Source: CAYSZB01 sp964435475
GTDB taxonomy: Bacteria; Chloroflexota; Anaerolineae; Anaerolineales; Anaerolineaceae
Direction: 5' to 3'
Length of the DNA: 33,785 nt
Assembly: GCA_964435475.1 (NCBI GenBank)
Contig: CAYSZB010000023.1
Coordinates: 1-33,785, forward strand
Under the pieces are notes generated by a model, which searched no databases, was not told the DNA's origin, and saw nothing but the letters and a program-made list of their open reading frames with translations. Both the position numbers and the translations under genes were made by a program. The stretch's first letter is position 1. Each line of letters begins with the position of its first letter. Positions 24,234-32,044 of the stretch are shown one piece after another.

Positions 24234-26408
24234 ATGATGTTTCAAAGAAGAATTAAGTGTGCAGCTTGTGGTACGGACAACTCACCTGATTCGCGGCGCT
24301 GTAAAAATTGCGGCGAACTACTGCCCGGCGGTGAGATCCGCTGTGGCGCGTGTAATACGGTAAACCCGGGCGATGCAATCATTTGCAAGCATTGTGGTCA
24401 GCCACTCTCTCAAAGTGAGGTTGCCATGGTCGGTCAAAACCGTTGGATTGCTGGAGAAAACGATTTTGCGGTCCGCATCGAGGCGGACGATCTACCTGGT
24501 ATGCTTAAAAAGGGTATTAATGTGGAAGCTGGCACCAATGCCATGCTCTTGGAGAATGGTGCCAATGTAGGTGTCGTTCCACCTGGCTCATACTTGCTTT
24601 CATCGTTTACCCAAAAATTTGGTGATCTTTTCAGGGCAGGCCTGCCCAAGCAATTGACCATCCTGCTGACCAGGATCGTACCCACAGACTTGGATTTCAT
24701 GTTGAGTGGAATATTTACCAATGACCCGCTCCGCATTGGCATGAATGTCAAGGTCCAGGTGGCCGTGCAGGACCCCGCCAAATTCCTGATTAACATTTTG
24801 CGTGGCCGGGAACGCTTTTCAGTGGATGACCTGCGGCAGTTCCTCTACCCCGAGGTGGCAGCGCTTGCCGATGGATGGGTACGCACGCATTCCGTCCAGG
24901 AACTGGCGGATGATCTGACCCTCAGGGAAAAGTTTGATCTGGCATTGGATGAAACCCTGCGCCGCACATTTACACAAAGTGGTTTACGCTTCCTGCAGGT
25001 AAGGGCGGTTCAGATGGACCTGGAAGTGATCGACCGCATCAAGGGTATCAAAAGCGATTATGCCCTCCAAATTAGCGAGACAGAAGCAACTGCAACGGGT
25101 CGCAAGCGCTTGATCGAATCACAACATGAGCTTAACCTGGTTGCCATGTCTGAAGAGGTCAACAAGGTAATACTGGAGGAGCGCAAATTTGAGGTGCTTG
25201 CACGCCTGCGCCAGGCAACCACCGCTGATCGCATGAGTGAGATCAGGTCAGAAAATGAGTTCAAAGCCTTTCTTAAAGAAAATGACCGCCAGGAAGTGCT
25301 TGACCAGCGCGAACAGGATCTGCTGCTCCAGTCATGGAAGGAAGAGGCAGAGGACCATGAAAAAGCCCGTTCCCAGGTCCTGGCCATGTTGGAGATCGAA
25401 CAGGCGCATACCCGCCGGCTGGCTGAACTGAAATCACGCACAGACTTGGACCGCTTCCAGCTTAATACAGAGATTGAACTTGAAACTCGCAAACTTGATT
25501 TTGACCTGGAGAAGCGTCAAAAGGTGCTGGCGGCTGAGCTGGATTTGGATCGCCAGCGTCAAAAGTTCGAAACAGAGCGCCAGCGCCTTGAACTTGAGAA
25601 TGAGAGACTCAGGGCTCAGCAGGAAAGGGAAGACGACGAAGCTGATGCCGCGTTGGCCCTGAAGATCCTGGCAAACATGAAACAGCTTAGCCGGTTGAAT
25701 GAAGAAGAGGAACTCAGGATCCGCCGCGAGGATGAACTGCTGCGCACCAAATCTTCCATGGAAGTCGAAGCTCAGCGTTTTGCACATGAGGAAAGCCAAA
25801 AGGCGGCTGAGCGTGAACATGAGATCCGCAAATTGGATGCCATCTCAAAATTGTCTTCAGAGCAGTTGATCTCCATTTCTCCATCCGATCAGGGCCGCAT
25901 TATTGCTGATCTGCGGCGCAACGAATCCTTCAAGGAAATGAGCGAGGAACAGATCCTGGCATTGATGGCAGAAAAGAATCCCCAGATCGCTCTTGCTCTT
26001 CAGGAAAAGTTTAGGGCAGTGGCTGAAGGCAGATCTACAGAAAAAGAACGTGAACTTTATGAGCGGTTGTTGGGAGATCGTAAGGATATGCTGGAGAAAT
26101 TCCAACAAATGACTGATAAGCGCATCACCGATGTCAATGAAGCCAATCGCCAATCGCAGGAGACTGCCAAACATGCCATGGACCGCCTGGCTGAAACTGC
26201 CAAAGCCTTTGCTGAAGGTGGGGCCAACCGGCCTGTGATTATTGCGGGAAGCGAAGGTAGGGGTGGAACCCAGGTGATAACCCCTGCTACCACCCAGGCG
26301 GGTGGTACTGAAAACACCCAAAAGAAACTCTGTGTGAATTGTGGCCGCCAGGTGGATGCTGATTCAAAACACTGCTCTTATTGTGGACATAAGTTTGAAG
26401 GTGTTTAA
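24234..26408 (+). CDS. zinc-ribbon SPFH protein with long coiled coil
   Basis: A 724-residue protein. Two zinc ribbons open it (CAACG ... CKNCG at 9-27, CGACN ... CKHCG at 37-55). Residues about 78-285 form an SPFH domain (NAMLLENGANVGVVPPGSYLL; MNVKVQVAVQDPAKFLINIL; LRRTFTQSGLRFLQVRAVQMD). From about 285 to 650 it is a very charged coiled coil. A third ribbon CVNCG ... CSYCG ends it (about 700-720). No membrane helix is seen, so it would be recruited by its partner, the 22610 product. The zinc-ribbon style matches the propeller protein at 18446, suggesting shared docking. Flotillin-like or virion-core-like SPFH proteins are the nearest known kinds. GGAGGT stands before the ATG pair at 24234/24237. 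Confidence 0.85.
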   Translation: MMFQRRIKCAACGTDNSPDSRRCKNCGELLPGGEIRCGACNTVNPGDAIICKHCGQPLSQSEVAMVGQNRWIAGENDFAVRIEADDLPGMLKKGINVEAGTNAMLLENGANVGVVPPGSYLLSSFTQKFGDLFRAGLPKQLTILLTRIVPTDLDFMLSGIFTNDPLRIGMNVKVQVAVQDPAKFLINILRGRERFSVDDLRQFLYPEVAALADGWVRTHSVQELADDLTLREKFDLALDETLRRTFTQSGLRFLQVRAVQMDLEVIDRIKGIKSDYALQISETEATATGRKRLIESQHELNLVAMSEEVNKVILEERKFEVLARLRQATTADRMSEIRSENEFKAFLKENDRQEVLDQREQDLLLQSWKEEAEDHEKARSQVLAMLEIEQAHTRRLAELKSRTDLDRFQLNTEIELETRKLDFDLEKRQKVLAAELDLDRQRQKFETERQRLELENERLRAQQEREDDEADAALALKILANMKQLSRLNEEEELRIRREDELLRTKSSMEVEAQRFAHEESQKAAEREHEIRKLDAISKLSSEQLISISPSDQGRIIADLRRNESFKEMSEEQILALMAEKNPQIALALQEKFRAVAEGRSTEKERELYERLLGDRKDMLEKFQQMTDKRITDVNEANRQSQETAKHAMDRLAETAKAFAEGGANRPVIIAGSEGRGGTQVITPATTQAGGTENTQKKLCVNCGRQVDADSKHCSYCGHKFEGV

Positions 26409-26429
26409 AAATAAATTCTTGGTCTGCTC

Positions 26430-28157
26430 ATGCCTCCATTGACACAACTGGGACGTTATATAATTGAAGAACACCTTGGCAGCGGTGCATTTGCTGATGT
26501 ATACAAAGCCACCGATAAATCCCTGAAACGGGTGGTGGCTTTAAAGGTGCTCAAGCCCAAATTGGTGGCGGATGAAGAAGCTTTTCAGCGCTTTATCCAG
26601 GAAGCCCAGGTGGGTGCGAACCTCTTTGATCCCCATATTGCCACAGTCCTGGATCTTGGTGAACAGGATGGCTACTACTTCCTTGCCATGCGCTTTGTGG
26701 ATGGAAGATCCCTGGACCAGGTGATCAAGGCAGGTGGTGCACTGGATTGGGAGAAGACCAGGGATATAACAAAACAGGTTGCCAGTGCACTGTCATTTGC
26801 CCACGGTAAGGGTCTGATCCATCGGGATGTAAAACCTTCGAATATTATGATTGATCAAAATGGTGAGACAGTCTTGACCGATTTTGGCCTGGTTCGTGCA
26901 TTCAGCAGTAGTGGCATGACCTCGACAAATACGATGATGGGCACGCCCAATTACATGGCACCGGAGCTCTGGTTGGGAAAAGAGGTTACCCCTGCTGTCG
27001 ATCAATATGCCCTGGGTTGCGTGGTGGTAGAAATGCTGACCGGTAAGAAGTTGTTCGAAGGCGACAGCGCGCCAGTTGTAATGACCAGGCATATGCTGGA
27101 GGGGGCAAAACTTCCGCATACCTGGCCGCAAGGAGTGCCATCTGGCATTACAAGGGTTCTCAGCAAAGCACTGGCCAAGGAACCAACCGATCGATATCTG
27201 GGTATTAATGCATTGATCGATGCGTTTGCTGAGCTTTGTCAAGAAAAGCCTGTCCCTCTCTGGTTTGAACCAGACCCGCCTTCTCTACGGGTCACTTCGT
27301 CAGGCTCTGATGAGAAAAAACAGGTTCCTGAATGGATGAAATCAGATTCCTCTTCTCTACCGGTTAACTCGGCAGGTTCTGATGAGAAAAAGCATAATGG
27401 ATCGATTGAAAATGGCTCTGATTTTGTGAAGGAAAGCTTTTTTGTTTCTCCCAATGAGCTGTTATCTGCGAAGCAGTTGATCCAGATCGAATGGGTTGAG
27501 ATCCCGGCCGGTAATTTCCTTTTTGGTCAATTTCCAAAGGAAACCTGGTGTGATGGTTTCTACATAACCAGGTACCCGGTCACCAATGCACAATATAAGT
27601 TCTTCCTCGATGCTCACCCCGAGTTTGGGTTACCGGAACATTGGATTAAAGAAACAGGCACCTATCCTGTTGATATAGCCAACCATCCTGTTGTTAACGT
27701 CAGCTTTTATGCAGCTCAAGCCTTCTGTAAGTGGATGGGTGTTCGTTTGCCAACCGACAAGGAATGGCAAAAAGCGGCCCGGGGAACAGATGGTCGCACT
27801 TTTCCCTGGGGAGAGGATTGGGTTGCTGGCAAATACTGTAACTCACTCAGGGCAAAGGTTGGCACGACCAGCCCGGTAAATGCTTACGAGTTGGGTAAAA
27901 GTCCTTTTGGCGTTTGGGATATGGCTGGGAATGTATGGGAATGGACTGCATCGTGCTACAAAGACCTTCAGATCATCCATGGCGGCTCCTGGAAAAGTAA
28001 CGAAAGTTCGATTTGGATACCCAATTGGGACATCAGCAGTCCAGACTTTGTGTCCAGTACCCTGGGCTTTCGTTGTGTGACTTCTACTCAACCGGGCACA
28101 TCTCCAGGTGCTTCCATTGATATCCACTCATCTGGATTGTCGGACATGGGTAGTTGA
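26430..28157 (+). CDS. cytosolic Ser/Thr kinase fused to FGE-like domain
   Basis: A 575-residue protein. The kinase is at about 9-270 (GSGAFADVY, VALKVLKP, HRDVKPSN, TDFGLVRA, APELW). The linker has two copies of a short repeat (SLRVTSSGSDEKK and SLPVNSAGSDEKK). An FGE-sulfatase-like domain follows at about 350-560 (VEIPAGNFLFG, LPTDKEWQKAARG, FGVWDMAGNVWEW, HGGSW...GFRCVTS). Unlike all other FGE kinases here it has no membrane helix, so both halves should be cytosolic; it may read an internal signal or act downstream of the receptors. The terminal region matches the TR only loosely, with many differences outside adenines, so it is not a current DGR target. It lies 21 bases after the SPFH gene, in the same operon. 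Confidence 0.88.
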   Translation: MPPLTQLGRYIIEEHLGSGAFADVYKATDKSLKRVVALKVLKPKLVADEEAFQRFIQEAQVGANLFDPHIATVLDLGEQDGYYFLAMRFVDGRSLDQVIKAGGALDWEKTRDITKQVASALSFAHGKGLIHRDVKPSNIMIDQNGETVLTDFGLVRAFSSSGMTSTNTMMGTPNYMAPELWLGKEVTPAVDQYALGCVVVEMLTGKKLFEGDSAPVVMTRHMLEGAKLPHTWPQGVPSGITRVLSKALAKEPTDRYLGINALIDAFAELCQEKPVPLWFEPDPPSLRVTSSGSDEKKQVPEWMKSDSSSLPVNSAGSDEKKHNGSIENGSDFVKESFFVSPNELLSAKQLIQIEWVEIPAGNFLFGQFPKETWCDGFYITRYPVTNAQYKFFLDAHPEFGLPEHWIKETGTYPVDIANHPVVNVSFYAAQAFCKWMGVRLPTDKEWQKAARGTDGRTFPWGEDWVAGKYCNSLRAKVGTTSPVNAYELGKSPFGVWDMAGNVWEWTASCYKDLQIIHGGSWKSNESSIWIPNWDISSPDFVSSTLGFRCVTSTQPGTSPGASIDIHSSGLSDMGS

Positions 28158-28201
28158 GAAGAAGGTTTGATCTGATTAAGAACAGGAACTGATGAATTAA
28201 C

Positions 28202-30007
28202 ATGCAACTGGGAAAATTTGAGATCATAGAAGAACTGGGAAAAGGTGGTTTTGGCATCGTCTATAAAGCCAGAGATCTCTCTTTGGGTCGGCTGGTTGCC
28301 CTCAAGGTACTGCATCCCCAACTGACCGTCGACCCATCGTTCATCGAAAATTTCCACGCCGAAGCACAAAACCTGGCGAAGATCGAACATAACAATGTGG
28401 TCGCCATTCATGAGATTGCTGAATCTGAAGGCCGTATGTACATTGCCATGCGTTACCTGCCCGGTGGCAACCTGGCAGACCTGATCAGGAACTCAGCTCC
28501 TTTACCCGCAAACCAGGTGATCAGCATTATTAGCCAGGTGGCAGATGGCCTGGCAGCTGGTCACAAACAGGGCATCATCCATCGCGATGTCAAGCCAGGC
28601 AATATCCTGTTTGATGAAGATGGCAAGGCGGTCGTGGCGGATTTTGGTGTGGCCCGCGCAGTCCAGACCTCCAGCATCGGGACCACGGCTGTCACTGGCA
28701 GCGCTGTCGGTACGCCTTACTATCGTCCCAAGGAGTTATGGCAGGGTTCGCCCCCTCCCAGCCCCGCAACGGATGTTTACAGCCTGGCTTGTGTCATGGT
28801 TGAAATGCTGACTGGCAATATCCTGTTTTACGGCGACACCCAGGAACAGGTCCTCACCAGGCATTTGTTTGCTGATGTCCGTACTTTGTTGAGAGGTATC
28901 AAAAATCTGGGGTTGTCTTCTTACAAGGATGTCTTGACTCGCGCTTTATCGAAGGATCCTGCTGATCGCTATCAGGGCATGACCGCATTTATTTCTGCAT
29001 TAACCGCTATTGGTTTGAAATCAACTGGAGACGTTAAACCAGGAGATGGAAAACAAAAAAAGAGGCGGGATGAGAGATCTGCTGGGAATAGGATAAGTAA
29101 GAAACGACTTAAGAAACAGGGCAAATCGGGAAAAGAACCTGGAAAAGACCCTTCGGGGACTGGCGAACCAGAACAAAAACCGAAAAGACTCCCCTGGTAT
29201 GCCCGGCTGGCTATCATCATAACTGCGTTTGCCTTGTTATTATTGGGATGGATTTTCAGGGATAAGCTCTTCTATTTGCCTCAATCTTATACCCGGTCTG
29301 TCGATAAAATGGTGATGATGTACATCCCCCCTGGTTTTTTTGCCATGGGCAGCAACAATTCAACCGACGAGCAGCCTTTGCACCTTGTGAATCTGAGTGG
29401 GTATTGGATCGACAGGTACGAGGTGAGTAATGGGCAGTATGCCAGGTGTGTCGCAGCCAGGGCTTGTGATCCACCGAAAATGATTGCTTCATCCACGCGT
29501 AAGAGCTATTACGTGAATGTTGCATTTGCAGATTACCCGGTGGTTTATGTGAATTGGCATGATGCACAGGATTACTGCACTTGGGTGGGGGGGCGTTTGC
29601 CGACCGAGGCGGAATGGGAAAAAGCTGCCCGCGGACATACGGATATCCGTACCTATCCCTGGGCTTTTAGAAAACCAACAGGTCAATTGGCTAATTATCA
29701 TTCTCTTGCGGGAGATACCGCCAAAGTGGGCAGCTACGAGGCTGGCAGTAGTCCCTATGGTGTAATGGACATGGCAGGCAATGTCTGGGAGTGGGTCCAG
29801 GACTGGTACCAGGTGGACTATTACCAGGAAAAAACTGGTTGGAAGGATCCAACCGGGCCGCAGACTGTTCAATCATACCGTGTATTGCGTGGTGGTTCCT
29901 GGTTCAGTGGTGAAGGCTGTCTGCAGGTTTCAGATCGCTACTTCAGCTTCCCGGATTACGCCTATAACAACATTGGCTTTCGCTGTGTTTTTCCAGCATC
30001 GCCTTAA
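28202..30007 (+). CDS. receptor Ser/Thr kinase with FGE-like ectodomain (diverged former VR?)
   Basis: A 601-residue protein. The kinase is at 7-270 (GKGGFG, K35, HRDVKPGN, ADFGVARA); the usual APE is PKE (RPKELW). A highly basic linker at about 284-330 precedes one membrane helix at 333-352. The FGE-like domain at about 368-601 shows MYIPPGFFAMGS, LPTEAEWEKAARG, YGVMDMAGNVWEW and YRVLRGGSW...NNIGFRCV. The terminal part keeps the VR framework, and at protein level varies at the same sites. Against the TR it has many silent differences at non-adenine bases, so it has not been rewritten by this TR recently. No promoter is evident in the 44-base gap upstream; it is probably co-transcribed. Confidence 0.9.
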   Translation: MQLGKFEIIEELGKGGFGIVYKARDLSLGRLVALKVLHPQLTVDPSFIENFHAEAQNLAKIEHNNVVAIHEIAESEGRMYIAMRYLPGGNLADLIRNSAPLPANQVISIISQVADGLAAGHKQGIIHRDVKPGNILFDEDGKAVVADFGVARAVQTSSIGTTAVTGSAVGTPYYRPKELWQGSPPPSPATDVYSLACVMVEMLTGNILFYGDTQEQVLTRHLFADVRTLLRGIKNLGLSSYKDVLTRALSKDPADRYQGMTAFISALTAIGLKSTGDVKPGDGKQKKRRDERSAGNRISKKRLKKQGKSGKEPGKDPSGTGEPEQKPKRLPWYARLAIIITAFALLLLGWIFRDKLFYLPQSYTRSVDKMVMMYIPPGFFAMGSNNSTDEQPLHLVNLSGYWIDRYEVSNGQYARCVAARACDPPKMIASSTRKSYYVNVAFADYPVVYVNWHDAQDYCTWVGGRLPTEAEWEKAARGHTDIRTYPWAFRKPTGQLANYHSLAGDTAKVGSYEAGSSPYGVMDMAGNVWEWVQDWYQVDYYQEKTGWKDPTGPQTVQSYRVLRGGSWFSGEGCLQVSDRYFSFPDYAYNNIGFRCVFPASP

Positions 30008-30095
30008 AAATGGAATAAAAATTTGTTGAATTACAAGACACTTGGACTATTAATTGAGAGATTTAGATTGCAGAGCGAAAAGAAAAGGTGAGCAT

Positions 30096-32003
30096 TTGAA
30101 TCTGGGTAAATACGAGATCATTGAAGAACTGGGTAAAGGCGGCTTTGGCACTGTCTATAAGGCCCATGATACGGTCCTGAATGTTGAACGGGCTTTAAAG
30201 GTTCTCCATCCCGCCTTGGTGGCAGATGAGACCTTTCTAGCTCGCTTCAAGCAGGAAGCTCAGCTGGCAGCCAGCCTGGAGCATCCCAACCTGGTCCCGG
30301 TGTATGATTTTGGTGAGATCAAGGGTCGTTACTTCCTGGCAATGAAATACATGCCCGCTGGTTCAGTCAAAGACCTGCTGGAAAAGGAAGGCAAGCTGGA
30401 TGAAAAGCGGGCCATTGAGATCATCGATCAGGCCTGCAGCGGGATGGCTTACGCCCATTCCCAAGGCATCATCCACCGTGACCTGAAACCAGGCAACCTG
30501 CTGCTTGATAAAGATGGCAGCCTGCGCGTTGGCGATCTCGGTTTTGCCAGGTCATTGGCGGGTACCAATACCGCCAGTCTCACCATCTCCGGGGGAATGG
30601 TGGGTACGCCGGCATACATCGCCCCCGAGATCTGGTATGGAAAACCTGCCATCGAAGCGACAGACATTTATAGCATGGGATGTATCCTTTATGAAATTCT
30701 GACTGGCAGGGTGCTCTTTCAAGGCGAAAGCCCGGCGGATGTGATGAAGTTGCATGTCCTTGACCAGCCGGGTCTTGAAGGCATATCTGGGCCATTGCAG
30801 GTGATCCTTAGATCCGTTCTTGCTAAAGAACCAGCTGACCGTCCAAAAAGTATGGCCGCTTTCCAGGAACTTCTGGCGGGTATACCGGTCATCGAAAGTC
30901 CCTTAATTCCCGAGCTTCCAGTTGCCCCTCCCCCTTCACAACCTATAGAGCCTCAACCCGCACCGGCAGGGCAGGAGAAACCACCTGAGTCTACCAACTT
31001 GCCGCCAGGTCCGGGCGTTAGCGAAAACCCAGTTCCCCCCCCGGTTTTTGTTCACCCTCAACCGCAAAACCAGGGTTTACCCCCGGCAAATGGGATTGTG
31101 AGACCGGCTCCAAAAAAGAAAATGACCTGGGTGATCTGGGTTGTTATCGCCGCTGTAGTTTCCACGGTCATTTGCTCCATCCTCTATGGTATTTTTAGTT
31201 TTATCCCTGCCTTATTTCTGGGCTCACTGATGGAAGGTGATTCGGCCAGCATTCGTGAAAATGACGGTATGGAGAAGATCTATATCCCCGCTGGAGAATT
31301 CACCATGGGTAGTAGTGATGCTTATTCCGACACCCAACCAATCCATATGGTAACCCTGGATGCTTACTACATGGATAAATTTGAGGTGAATAATGCCCAG
31401 TATGCCAGATGTGTGGCTGAAGGGGCCTGCCTCGAACCAGCAAGCTTTATTTCTTCTACCAGGAGTAATTATTATGGAAACAGTGATTATGCCAATTACC
31501 CAGTGGTCAATGTCAACTGGTATCAGGCCCAGGCCTACTGTGCTTGGGCAGGGGGATCTCTCCCCACGGAGGCACAGTGGGAGAAGGCGGCAAGGGGACA
31601 ATATTCATATATCTATCCCTGGGGAAATGAATTTGATGGCAGACGTTTGAACTATTGCGATCGAAATTGCCAGGGGGTTCAACCGGATGATCGGTTCGAT
31701 GATGGCTATGCAGATACATCCCCGGTAGGTCACTACCAGGATGGTTTAAGTCCTTATGGCGTGATGGATATGGCTGGAAATGTCTTTGAATGGGTTGCTG
31801 ACTGGTACCAGGCAGATTATTACAGCAGCATGATGGTATGGAACAATCCTACGGGGCCTCTGGGTGGAACCGCCGAGAAAGTGCTCAGGGGAGGATCATT
31901 TGAATTTGGTGACCAACTTGCCCTGACGTTTGTTCGATTTCTTTACGACCCTGAAAAATCCAATCCAAGCATTGGTTTCCGCTGTGTAACTGCCGAGAAA
32001 TAG
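30096..32003 (+). CDS. receptor Ser/Thr kinase with FGE-like ectodomain, TTG start
   Basis: A 635-residue protein. The TTG at 30096 is preferred: AAAAGGTGAG lies just before it, and the next residues (NLGKYEIIEELG) match the N-termini of the sister kinases. An ATG at 30054 in frame would add 14 unrelated residues. The kinase is at about 7-262, with HRDLKPGN and DLG in place of DFG (GDLGFARS). A Pro-rich linker (about 270-340) precedes one membrane helix at about 343-370. The FGE-like domain from about 387 to the end has IYIPAGEFTMGS, LPTEAQWEKAARG, YGVMDMAGNVFEW and RGGSF...GFRCV. Its terminal region is too diverged from the TR to be a target. The kinase part is close to those at 4670 and 7050. 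Confidence 0.88.
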   Translation: MNLGKYEIIEELGKGGFGTVYKAHDTVLNVERALKVLHPALVADETFLARFKQEAQLAASLEHPNLVPVYDFGEIKGRYFLAMKYMPAGSVKDLLEKEGKLDEKRAIEIIDQACSGMAYAHSQGIIHRDLKPGNLLLDKDGSLRVGDLGFARSLAGTNTASLTISGGMVGTPAYIAPEIWYGKPAIEATDIYSMGCILYEILTGRVLFQGESPADVMKLHVLDQPGLEGISGPLQVILRSVLAKEPADRPKSMAAFQELLAGIPVIESPLIPELPVAPPPSQPIEPQPAPAGQEKPPESTNLPPGPGVSENPVPPPVFVHPQPQNQGLPPANGIVRPAPKKKMTWVIWVVIAAVVSTVICSILYGIFSFIPALFLGSLMEGDSASIRENDGMEKIYIPAGEFTMGSSDAYSDTQPIHMVTLDAYYMDKFEVNNAQYARCVAEGACLEPASFISSTRSNYYGNSDYANYPVVNVNWYQAQAYCAWAGGSLPTEAQWEKAARGQYSYIYPWGNEFDGRRLNYCDRNCQGVQPDDRFDDGYADTSPVGHYQDGLSPYGVMDMAGNVFEWVADWYQADYYSSMMVWNNPTGPLGGTAEKVLRGGSFEFGDQLALTFVRFLYDPEKSNPSIGFRCVTAEK

Positions 32004-32044
32004 GATAGTAAATTTGGATTATTGAATTAAATAGGTACTAAATA

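Noticed and set aside
27970..28080. A VR at the end of the 26430 kinase gene
   Set aside because: The GGSW...GFRCVTS framework is present, but differences from the TR are spread over all bases, so this is ordinary FGE-domain homology.
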